DNA of 5,205 nt, from positions 1 through 5,205 of the forward strand of contig UQVI01000127.1 in the NCBI GenBank assembly GCA_900544515.1. The letters are read 5' to 3'. A model generated the notes under the pieces. That model was not told the DNA's origin, did no database searches, and was given only the letters and a program-made list of their open reading frames with translations. Positions 1 to 5,157 of the stretch are shown here, piece after piece. The stretch comes from an uncultured Oscillospiraceae bacterium (GTDB lineage Bacteria > Bacillota > Clostridia > Oscillospirales > Acutalibacteraceae). The position numbers and the translations under genes are program-made. Each line of letters opens with the position of its first letter. Position 1 is the stretch's first letter.

Positions 1-109
1 CATCAAGATATTGAGGAAGATTTTCCTGAAAATCAAATTCAAAATTTTCACTCAATCTTTCACAGCTCTCATTAAAACACATTGGCTTATACTCTTTACA
101 CAGCTCCAT
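1..109 (-). CDS. N-terminus of a gene cut by the window edge; possible DUF3794/SPOCS-type sporulation protein
   Basis: The gene starts with ATG at 109-107 and stays open for 36 codons until the sequence ends at base 1, so only the N-terminus is visible. The start is well supported by an AAAGGAG ribosome binding site at 124-118 with an 8-base spacer. The visible protein begins MELCKEYKPMCFNESC and continues through an acidic, aromatic stretch to LPQYLD at residues 31-36. In clostridial DUF3794 (SPOCS) proteins, a family that includes the spore-coat morphogenetic protein SipL, the N-terminus often starts MEL and reaches an LPDYxPDI motif after about 30-35 residues. The resemblance is short and has about two extra residues before LP, so the assignment is tentative. 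It is transcribed separately from the upstream operon, being separated by a terminator and preceded by its own sigma-E-like promoter, which fits a sporulation role. That a gene starts here is much surer than its identity. Confidence 0.6.
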   Translation of the reverse strand, partial: MELCKEYKPMCFNESCERLSENFEFDFQENLPQYLD

Positions 110-117
110 AGTGATTT

Positions 118-124
118 CTCCTTT
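118..124 (-). promoter_or_regulatory. Ribosome binding site of the edge gene
   Basis: Read on the minus strand this is AAAGGAG, a near-perfect Shine-Dalgarno sequence 8 bases before the ATG at 109-107. It is the main reason for calling a gene in a fragment that is otherwise too short to judge. Confidence 0.75.
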
Positions 125-138
125 AATGTTTCTAACAA

Positions 139-165
139 TAACTATGCAAAGAAACCGGATAATAT
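139..165 (-). promoter_or_regulatory. Candidate sigma-E-type (mother-cell sporulation) promoter
   Basis: On the minus strand, ATATT at 165-161 is followed after exactly 14 bases by CATAGTTA at 146-139. This resembles the Bacillus/Clostridium sigma-E pattern, with an ATA-containing -35 element, a spacer of about 14 bases and a CATA-type -10 element. The last bases of the -10 (GTTA rather than about CAAT) are an imperfect match. A start site near position 132 would give a leader of roughly 20-25 bases containing the ribosome binding site. The element lies just past the terminator, where the edge gene needs a promoter. I see no convincing sigma-A promoter (TTGACA/TATAAT) in the same gap. This is inferred from pattern alone. 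Confidence 0.45.
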
Positions 166-168
166 AAC

Positions 169-205
169 AAAAAAGGTTACAGAAATTTGTTCTGTAACCT
201 TTTTT
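169..205. terminator. Bidirectional rho-independent terminator
   Basis: There is a perfect 16-base inverted repeat: the left arm at 169-184 (A6 then GGTTACAGAA), a 5-base loop at 185-189, and the right arm at 190-205 (TTCTGTAACC then T6). The A/T tracts flank a GGTTACAGAA core stem, so transcripts from either strand end the hairpin with a U run. On the minus strand it starts only 2 bases after the spoVM stop codon at 208 and closes the operon. The symmetry would also stop any plus-strand transcript entering from the left. Confidence 0.93.
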
Positions 206-207
206 AA

Positions 208-297
208 TTATGTTTCATTTTTCACTTTCTGAATTTTAAATATGGATCTTAACAATGGTGCTAAAAATTTTGGACTTTTGATTAAAACGACCTTCAT
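208..297 (-). CDS. spoVM: Stage V sporulation protein M-like microprotein (29 aa)
   Basis: SpoVM is a tiny amphipathic helix that settles on the positively curved outer forespore membrane, anchors the SpoIVA ATPase there and so starts spore coat and cortex assembly. The protein begins MKVVLIKSPKFLAPLLRSIF and has a basic tail of nine residues. Against Bacillus subtilis SpoVM (MKFYTIKLPKFLGGIVRAML, then six more residues) it matches at M1, K2, I6, K7, P9, K10, F11, L12 and R17. This includes the proline-lysine-phenylalanine-leucine core whose proline matters for curvature sensing. Residues 13-14 are Ala-Pro instead of Gly-Gly. The start has a GGGGGA ribosome binding site at 310-305 with a 7-base spacer, and the preceding gene ends 14 bases upstream. 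Position also supports the call: in B. subtilis spoVM lies directly downstream of thiN. The terminator follows at once. The Bacillus function is known; its use here is inferred. Confidence 0.88.
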   Translation of the reverse strand: MKVVLIKSPKFLAPLLRSIFKIQKVKNET

Positions 298-304
298 AAC
301 CCAT

Positions 305-310
305 TCCCCC
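305..310 (-). promoter_or_regulatory. Ribosome binding site of spoVM
   Basis: GGGGGA on the minus strand, 7 bases before the ATG at 297-295 and only 1 base after the stop codon of the 47-residue gene. Ribosomes finishing that gene could reinitiate on spoVM, so the two are probably translated together. Confidence 0.75.
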
Positions 311-311
311 A

Positions 312-455
312 TCACTTTTTACAGCACATAATACCGAGAATGATTACTACGATAGCAAGAATTCTTGTTATCCATACTGTCGGCAGACAGCAAGCCAAAA
401 CACAACCGACACCAAAGGCTATCCAGAGATAGTCACGACGGCACATTTTCTTCAT
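312..455 (-). CDS. Unrecognised 47-aa cysteine-rich small membrane protein
   Basis: I do not recognise this family. The frame runs from ATG at 455-453 to TGA at 314-312 and starts MKKMCRRDYLW. It has a basic, presumably cytoplasmic N-terminus (K2, K3, R6, R7) and a hydrophobic segment at residues 9-24. A proline-containing turn (LPT, 24-26) leads to a second hydrophobic segment at about 27-45 with one Arg (R31), and the protein ends in KK. This suggests a two-helix hairpin with both ends in the cytoplasm. Six of 47 residues are cysteine (5, 18, 22, 23, 44, 45), as C-x3-CC and terminal CC clusters. A GAGGTG ribosome binding site at 468-463 has a 7-base spacer. The gene sits 51 bases after thiN and 14 before spoVM, so it is probably co-expressed with spoVM. 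A sporulation or forespore-membrane role is inferred from neighbours only. Confidence 0.78.
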   Translation of the reverse strand: MKKMCRRDYLWIAFGVGCVLACCLPTVWITRILAIVVIILGIMCCKK

Positions 456-462
456 GTAGCAA

Positions 463-468
463 CACCTC
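463..468 (-). promoter_or_regulatory. Ribosome binding site of the 47-aa membrane protein
   Basis: GAGGTG on the minus strand, 7 bases before the ATG at 455-453. It fixes the start and supports translation of this short gene. An in-frame ATG three codons later (residue 4) lies too far from it to be preferred. Confidence 0.7.
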
Positions 469-487
469 GTTCACGCTGTATTTACTA

Positions 488-515
488 CATACTATGTAAG
501 AAAAATTTAATCGTT
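488..515 (-). promoter_or_regulatory. Possible sporulation-type promoter before the small membrane gene and spoVM
   Basis: On the minus strand CATAGTATG at 496-488 has the CATA-x3-T form of sigma-E/sigma-K -10 elements. AAC at 515-513, overlapping the end of thiN, lies 16 bases upstream, near the expected place for a sigma-K-like -35 (about AC). The -35 match is weak. The same bases form a perfect 13-base palindrome at 486-498 (TACATA, one base, TATGTA), which could instead be a small operator or chance. A promoter here would let spoVM be expressed in the mother cell independently of the housekeeping operon, as happens in Bacillus. Confidence 0.3.
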
Positions 516-1136
516 ACTGAAAATCAAAATAATTTTTCCGCTTTTTACAATTATTTTTACTTCATCGGATTTGAACTCATTGCTCTGGGTTAATTGCTCA
601 TAAGGTTCAATTGTAACTGAGTCCAAATCATATTCTGCACCTATTATTGAAAGACCTTCACACTTCTCAAACAAAGCAAATAAAGAAAAATATTTGTACT
701 CTCCTTTTTTTATAACCGTTTCACCGCTTGCAACCGTAAGCTCATTTTTACTGTCAACAAGCACACATTTGATATTTCTGTTAAAGCAGTATACGGCTGA
801 AAGAATATTTGAATATGTATGGTCAATTCTTGAGCCGATACCGCCGAGAATTACTATATCATTATATCCCCTTGCAATTGCTTCCATTACACAGTGAAAG
901 GTATCGGTATAATCCTTTCTCGGATTCAGTTCAATCAGCTCACAGCTTACCTCAGGCTTAGTCGAGGAATCAAAATCACCTATAATCAGATTTGGCTCAA
1001 AGCCTGCTCTGATACATTTTTTATAACCACTATCTGCACAAATTATAAACCTGTTATCAAGGCGCTTACTATAATAGGATAAATTATCTTCCGGCGCACC
1101 TGAAATGATTGCACAGCTTTTTACTTCATTTCCCAT
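507..1136 (-). CDS. thiN: Thiamine pyrophosphokinase
   Basis: This cytoplasmic enzyme transfers pyrophosphate from ATP to thiamine, giving thiamine diphosphate, the cofactor of transketolase and pyruvate-converting enzymes. The 209-residue length is typical. The family motifs appear in order: CADSGY at 33-38; PNLIIGDFDS at 48-57, with the acidic metal/ATP site; KDYTDT at 74-79; GGIGSRIDHTYSN at 98-110, the usual G-G/S-R-x-DH-x3-N thiamine-site signature; and SNEF in the C-terminal half. The start at 1136 overlaps the rsgA stop by 16 bases and has GAGGTAAAGGA at 1156-1146 as ribosome binding site, 9 bases upstream. It therefore looks translationally coupled to rsgA. In Bacillus rpe lies between rsgA and thiN; here it is absent. 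The pathway implies salvage of imported thiamine rather than synthesis. I see no thiamine riboswitch nearby. The function is secure from the motifs. Confidence 0.94.
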   Translation of the reverse strand: MGNEVKSCAIISGAPEDNLSYYSKRLDNRFIICADSGYKKCIRAGFEPNLIIGDFDSSTKPEVSCELIELNPRKDYTDTFHCVMEAIARGYNDIVILGGIGSRIDHTYSNILSAVYCFNRNIKCVLVDSKNELTVASGETVIKKGEYKYFSLFALFEKCEGLSIIGAEYDLDSVTIEPYEQLTQSNEFKSDEVKIIVKSGKIILIFSND

Positions 1137-2005
1137 TCCTTTATATCCTTTACCTCATTATAAAGCTCTATATAACTATTGTGACGCTCGGCAGATATGG
1201 TACCATTATGAACAGCATTGACAACCGCACATCCCTTATCATTGATATGTGCACAGTTTGTTTGAAATTTGCAGTCAGTAAGATAAGGCTCAAACTCCCT
1301 AAAGCAGTAAGGCAGATCTGCTTTCATAATTTTCTCACAGCGTTCGAAGTCAACGGATGAAAATCCGGGTGTATCAGCTACATATCCGCCTGCTACTTTG
1401 TAAAGCTCGCAATGTCTGGTAGTATGCTTTCCCCTGCCGAGTTTTTTACTTGTTTCCCCTGTTTCAATGGAAAGTCTGCTGTCAATTGCATTGAGCAGTG
1501 AGGATTTGCCTACGCCGGTATTCCCTGTAAAAGCACTTACCTTTCCCTTAAGAAGAGACTTGACTTCATCACAGCCGACACCGTTTTTGTTATCACAGAG
1601 AATGACCTTAAATCCTGCTTTCGTATATATATCATAATACGCTTCATAAGAACTGTCTAAATCAATTTTTGTTATAACAATTATCGGTTCAATATTCTTA
1701 TGTTCAGCGATTGCAATAATTCTGTCTAATACAGACATATTGATTGCAGGGGCAACAACGGATGATACAACAAAAAGCTGATCGATATTCGCAAGAGGAG
1801 GTCTTATAAGATAATTCTTACGCTCCTTGATTTCATCAATTGTATTTTCTGCATTTTCATGAATACTGATTGAAACGATATCACCCACCAAAGGAGTGAT
1901 TTTCTTTTTTCTGAAAATACCGCGTGCCTTACATTCATAAACAGATTCAGCGGTTTCCACATAGTAGAAACCGCCTATACCTTTAACTAATCGTCCTTCA
2001 ACCAT
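1121..2005 (-). CDS. rsgA: Small ribosomal subunit biogenesis GTPase RsgA (YloQ/CpgA)
   Basis: RsgA is a circularly permuted GTPase that checks late 30S subunit maturation and leaves on GTP hydrolysis. The 294-residue protein has an N-terminal OB fold (about 1-70). The permuted G domain follows: G4 motif TKID at 112-115, then the P-loop GNTGVGKSS at 161-169, the RGKHTTRH switch at 191-198 and the G3 motif DTPGF at 211-215. The C-terminal zinc module is C245, C251, H253 and C259. Its first cysteine pair is spaced C-x5-C, whereas the homologues I remember have C-x4-C. The frame is open 15 codons further upstream, but the start at 2005 is chosen because GAGG at 2014-2011 lies 5 bases before it and MVEG is the usual family N-terminus. 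That ribosome binding site overlaps the prkC stop codon (2015-2013), so the genes are coupled. In B. subtilis this protein is phosphorylated by PrkC, which suits the neighbourhood. Confidence 0.96.
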   Translation of the reverse strand: MVEGRLVKGIGGFYYVETAESVYECKARGIFRKKKITPLVGDIVSISIHENAENTIDEIKERKNYLIRPPLANIDQLFVVSSVVAPAINMSVLDRIIAIAEHKNIEPIIVITKIDLDSSYEAYYDIYTKAGFKVILCDNKNGVGCDEVKSLLKGKVSAFTGNTGVGKSSLLNAIDSRLSIETGETSKKLGRGKHTTRHCELYKVAGGYVADTPGFSSVDFERCEKIMKADLPYCFREFEPYLTDCKFQTNCAHINDKGCAVVNAVHNGTISAERHNSYIELYNEVKDIKEWEMK

Positions 2006-2010
2006 AAATT

Positions 2011-2014
2011 CCTC
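2011..2014 (-). promoter_or_regulatory. Ribosome binding site of rsgA, overlapping the prkC stop codon
   Basis: The minus strand reads TGAGG at 2015-2011, so the last two bases of the prkC TGA stop are also part of the rsgA Shine-Dalgarno sequence. The ATG follows after AATTT. This decides the rsgA start at 2005 over the longer open frame and suggests termination-reinitiation coupling. Confidence 0.75.
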
Positions 2015-4058
2015 ATTCTTCCGGCTTGCTGTCAGGATTAGAATTATCATCCGAAGGTGCTTCAGCAGTTGTCATATTATCATAAGAAAAGCTGTTAAAG
2101 CTAATGGATATATTCTGATTTTTTCCACCCTGAATCGTTTTTGTTTCAACAGCACCTGTGTCCTTAAGAGAAACTCTTACCTGTACATCTTTATCCTTGT
2201 CCAGTGTGATGTTTACACTTGCATTTTTACCGTTAAGTGTTACGTTCTGACTGAGATATACTTTGCCGTCAAGCTCAACAACAAGCTGATCCTTTATCAT
2301 TTCACCGTCAGCATCAACACACTTAGGCAGGGCAACAGCGATGGAAACCTTTGACGCCTTCTTGGTTGTTGTGGTCGTAACACCGGATGAAATGGTGATT
2401 GTAATTCTGTCATCAGCAGTAGCAGTGGCACCTGCAGCAGGACTTTGTGCAAGGACTACGCCCTTAGGGGCTTCACTGTCCTTAGTAACAAAGTCAATAT
2501 TTTTGAAGCCGAATTTTTCAAGGAAAGCACGTGCTCCCTCCTGCTTAAGACCGATTACATCAGGAATAGTTATCTGCTTTATCTCCTCAGTTGTAGGGCC
2601 TGAGCTGATAAATACTGTAATCTGTGTATCGGCTGAAACAACACTGCCTGCCTTTGGATTGGTATAGACTACCTTGTTCTCATCAACAGAATCACTGCCG
2701 ACAGAGGTAACTGTATAGTTTTTCAGTCCCTCCTGTTCCAGTGCCTTTTTAGCCATATCAATCTCAAGATTATAAACATTCGGAACGGTTATATCATCAG
2801 CAGTTATAGCCACAACGAGCTTAACCTGACCACCCTCAAGAATTTTAGTTCCGGCTTCAGGTGTCTGTCTGATAACTTTACCTGCTTCAGATTCATCCGT
2901 CTTTTCCTGTTCCATAACAAACTCGTAGTCATACTGATTTGAGCTTATCAGCTCATCATAGGACATACCGACAAAGTTTTCAAGATTATGTGTATTTTTG
3001 AAAGAATTTCCTGTGAGGCTCATAACAAGCAATACAATTGCAGCTATTAAAACGACTGTTCCGATAACAACAGCTGTGATAACCTTTTTCTTATGATTCG
3101 GGTCATAATACTCCTCTGCTTCATCTTCATAGTATTCCTCATCATTGCTTACAGCAAATTTTTCCTCAGTATTGATGACATACTTGGTAGGCTCTTTATC
3201 AACAAAATAGGAGTAGTCAAATACCGCCTTAGGATTCTTTATTACCTCCTCAACATCAAGGAGCATTTCCGTAGCAGTCTGATATCTGTCAACAGGATTT
3301 TTCTGCATAGCGTGGATGCATATTTGCTCAAGACCGACAGGGATATCCGGATTGATATCTGTCAGCTTTTTTGCATCATCCTGAAGCTGCATAAGTGCAA
3401 CGGAAACTGCACTGTCTGCCTCAAAGGGTACATTGCCTGCCAGCATTTCATAAAGGACAACACCGACGGAATATATATCTGCTCTTTCATCAGTGAACTC
3501 ACCCTTAGCCTGTTCAGGACTGATATAATGAACAGAGCCGATTGCTGTATCGGTAAGGGTTCTTGTTTCACTTCTTGAAAATCTTGCAATACCGAAATCA
3601 GCAACCTTAATATTGCCGTTTGAAAGAAGAATAATATTCTGCGGCTTAATATCTCTGTGAACAATGCCCTTGTCGTGTGCATGCTGCAGTGCTCTGAGAA
3701 TCTGAGTGGTAAAGAATAGTGCATCATTCCAGGTAATGGCATTCTGCTTCTGGATATACTCCTTAAGCGTTATACCGTCAACATATTCCATTACGATATA
3801 CTGAAGTTTTTCACCAAAGCTGACATCATAAACCTTTACGATATTAGGGTGCGAAAGAAGTGCAATTGCCTTGCTCTCATTTTTAAAGCGTCTGACAAAT
3901 TCATCGTTCGTTAAAAATTCTTCTTTGAGAATTTTAACTGCAACAATTCTGTCGTCGACATTATCGTATGCCTTGTAAACAACAGACATACCGCCAACGC
4001 CCACAATCTCCTGTATTTCATATCTGCCGTCAAGGCGTTTTCCAACGTAATTATCCAT
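2013..4058 (-). CDS. prkC: PASTA-domain membrane Ser/Thr protein kinase (PrkC/PknB/IreK type)
   Basis: This single-pass sensor kinase binds muropeptides or lipid II outside the cell and phosphorylates cell-wall, division and translation proteins inside. The 681-residue protein has a kinase domain at about 13-272: Gly loop GVGGMSVVY (20-28), K42, E61, HRDIKPQN (134-141), DFG (154-156), activation-loop Thr at 165, 167, 169 and 171, and GSVHYISPEQ (174-183). An acidic juxtamembrane linker (about 280-320) and KKK precede a transmembrane helix at about 326-348. Outside are three PASTA repeats (about 360-418, 423-487 and 496-559); the first lacks the usual VPN opening. A run of five Thr (561-565) leads to an extra beta-rich region (about 570-660) and an acidic Ser/Asn/Pro tail. 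A TTG at 4067 could extend it by three codons, but ATG 4058 lies 10 bases after GGAGAG (4074-4069). It is 18 bases downstream of its phosphatase and probably co-expressed with it. Confidence 0.97.
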   Translation of the reverse strand: MDNYVGKRLDGRYEIQEIVGVGGMSVVYKAYDNVDDRIVAVKILKEEFLTNDEFVRRFKNESKAIALLSHPNIVKVYDVSFGEKLQYIVMEYVDGITLKEYIQKQNAITWNDALFFTTQILRALQHAHDKGIVHRDIKPQNIILLSNGNIKVADFGIARFSRSETRTLTDTAIGSVHYISPEQAKGEFTDERADIYSVGVVLYEMLAGNVPFEADSAVSVALMQLQDDAKKLTDINPDIPVGLEQICIHAMQKNPVDRYQTATEMLLDVEEVIKNPKAVFDYSYFVDKEPTKYVINTEEKFAVSNDEEYYEDEAEEYYDPNHKKKVITAVVIGTVVLIAAIVLLVMSLTGNSFKNTHNLENFVGMSYDELISSNQYDYEFVMEQEKTDESEAGKVIRQTPEAGTKILEGGQVKLVVAITADDITVPNVYNLEIDMAKKALEQEGLKNYTVTSVGSDSVDENKVVYTNPKAGSVVSADTQITVFISSGPTTEEIKQITIPDVIGLKQEGARAFLEKFGFKNIDFVTKDSEAPKGVVLAQSPAAGATATADDRITITISSGVTTTTTKKASKVSIAVALPKCVDADGEMIKDQLVVELDGKVYLSQNVTLNGKNASVNITLDKDKDVQVRVSLKDTGAVETKTIQGGKNQNISISFNSFSYDNMTTAEAPSDDNSNPDSKPEE

Positions 4059-4068
4059 AAAATGCAAT

Positions 4069-4074
4069 CTCTCC
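4069..4074 (-). promoter_or_regulatory. Ribosome binding site of prkC, deciding between TTG and ATG starts
   Basis: GGAGAG on the minus strand lies 10 bases before ATG 4058-4056 but only 1 base before the in-frame TTG at 4067-4065. The short distance argues against TTG, so MDNYVGKRLDGRYEI is taken as the N-terminus, which also looks like the usual start of clostridial homologues. Confidence 0.7.
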
Positions 4075-4076
4075 GA

Positions 4077-4805
4077 TTATTTTGATATGATAACAACGGT
4101 GATATTATCTCCGCCGCCGTTTTTATTAGCCTGAGTGACCAGACGGTCTGCAAAAGCATAATGCTTACCGTCACTCATGATTTCAATCATTTCATCATTT
4201 GAAACATAGTTTGACAGTCCGTCAGTGCAAAGAAGCAATACATCATCGTCATTCAGATCAATCTGAGCAAAGTCGACATCAATGCTTTTGTCCACACCGA
4301 CTGCACGCGTAATGATATTCTTATTAGGGTGATGTTCAGCCTCTTCGCTGGTAATCTTGCCCTTTGACAAAAGGTCCTGAACCATACTGTGGTCAGTTGT
4401 CACCTGTGTGATAATGCCGTTATTTATAACATAAGCACGGCTGTCGCCTGCATGTGCAATATATGCCTGATTGTCCCTTACGATGGCACAGACAACGGTT
4501 GTACCCATACCTCTGAGCTCGGGTTTGGCTTCAGCAAAATCATAAACCTCAATATTTGCAGCAGTAAGTGCAGAATCAAGCATATTGTAAATGGATGCAT
4601 CACGCATCTTATCTCTGTAAGAGGCATTTATTTTATCACTGATTACCTTAACCGCCAGTGCCGATGCAATATTACCTCCGGCAGCACCGCCCATACCGTC
4701 ACAGACCACAGACCAGACAACCTCGTCTGAAAATTCGCCGACAGCATAAGCGTCCTGATTGGAATCTCTTACAATTCCCTTATCAGTCTTAGCGACTATT
4801 CTCAT
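4077..4805 (-). CDS. stp: PP2C-family Ser/Thr protein phosphatase (PrpC/Stp)
   Basis: This soluble Mn/Mg-dependent phosphatase reverses phosphorylation by the adjacent PASTA kinase, including on the kinase itself. The 242-residue protein matches the compact bacterial PP2C length and contains the family motifs in order: RDSNQD (13-18), VCDGMGG (34-40) with metal ligand D36, GMGTTVV (99-105), AHAGDSRAY (117-125), TTDHSMVQDLL (136-146), NIITRAVG (163-170), CTDGLSN (193-199) with D195, and GGGDNITVV (230-238) with D233. All core metal-binding aspartates are present, so it should be active. The ATG at 4805 has AGGTGA at 4816-4811 with a 5-base spacer, and overlaps the end of rlmN by 17 bases. Another ATG at 4809-4807 belongs to the rlmN frame. 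The order rlmN-stp-prkC-rsgA is widely conserved in Firmicutes. Some databases call it prpC or stp; I use stp. Confidence 0.97.
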   Translation of the reverse strand: MRIVAKTDKGIVRDSNQDAYAVGEFSDEVVWSVVCDGMGGAAGGNIASALAVKVISDKINASYRDKMRDASIYNMLDSALTAANIEVYDFAEAKPELRGMGTTVVCAIVRDNQAYIAHAGDSRAYVINNGIITQVTTDHSMVQDLLSKGKITSEEAEHHPNKNIITRAVGVDKSIDVDFAQIDLNDDDVLLLCTDGLSNYVSNDEMIEIMSDGKHYAFADRLVTQANKNGGGDNITVVIISK

Positions 4806-5157
4806 TCATATCACCTCTTTTTAAATGTCTGAGCTGACCGCATGATGCATTGATATCTGCACCTAGTGTTCTTCTTATTGTAGCATTAATTCCGTTCCTT
4901 TTCAATACATTACAGAATTTAATCATTGTCTCCTTTGAGGAACGGACATTACCGCGTTCTTTAACATCATTAACCGGAATCAGGTTAACATGGCACAGCG
5001 AGCCTTTCAACCTTTGTGAAAGCTCCTGTGCATCCTGCTCACTATCGTTAACATCCTTTATCAGTGTATATTCAAAGCTCACACGTCTGCCTGTATGCTC
5101 GCCGTACTCACGGCAGGCTTTAAGCAGTGTATCTATCGGATATCTTCTATTGATAGG
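4789..5157 (-). CDS. rlmN: Dual-specificity rRNA/tRNA adenine-C2 methyltransferase RlmN, C-terminal 122 residues
   Basis: RlmN is a radical-SAM enzyme that methylates C2 of A2503 in 23S rRNA and of A37 in some tRNAs. Only the C-terminal third is present. The genomic part begins in frame with PINRRYPIDTLL, equivalent to the MPINxxY segment, followed by RRVSFEYTLIKDVND (residues 24-38 of the fragment), CHVNLIPVN (55-63), RSS (72-74), IRRTLGADI (94-102) and ASCGQLR (104-110). C106 of the fragment is the conserved cysteine that forms the methyl-carrying/crosslinking site (Cys355 in E. coli). The radical-SAM CxxxCxxC cluster motif is in the missing part. The upstream end is cut by an adapter at 5158. 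An ATG at 5172-5170 that would begin a protein with MYKRQ is entirely adapter-derived and is not a real start. The 3' end overlaps stp by 17 bases. Confidence 0.95.
   Translation of the reverse strand, partial: PINRRYPIDTLLKACREYGEHTGRRVSFEYTLIKDVNDSEQDAQELSQRLKGSLCHVNLIPVNDVKERGNVRSSKETMIKFCNVLKRNGINATIRRTLGADINASCGQLRHLKRGDMNENSR

Noticed and set aside
11..232. Plus-strand open frame of 73 codons near the left edge
   Set aside because: It runs through the terminator hairpin, the minus-strand edge gene and the end of spoVM. Its Phe/Lys-rich composition reflects AT-rich DNA and it lacks a convincing ribosome binding site.
2006..2050. 15-codon N-terminal extension of rsgA starting MIILIL
   Set aside because: It lies inside the end of prkC, while a good ribosome binding site sits 5 bases before the ATG at 2005, which gives the family's usual N-terminus.
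3093..3578. Plus-strand open frame of 161 codons inside prkC
   Set aside because: It is antisense to the kinase domain and linker, shows no ribosome binding site, and its hydrophobic composition is what the reverse of acidic, Glu/Asp-rich codons gives.
3362..4174. Two further minus-strand open frames (3362-3742 and 3911-4174)
   Set aside because: Both are shifted frames within prkC or the stp-prkC junction. The kinase and phosphatase motifs are intact in the main frames, so there is no frameshift to explain.
1..5157. A defence, CRISPR, phage or biosynthetic system
   Set aside because: I see no direct-repeat array, recombinase, toxin-antitoxin pair or modular synthase. The operon is a conserved Firmicutes housekeeping cluster, and the only unfamiliar pieces are the small genes at its downstream end.
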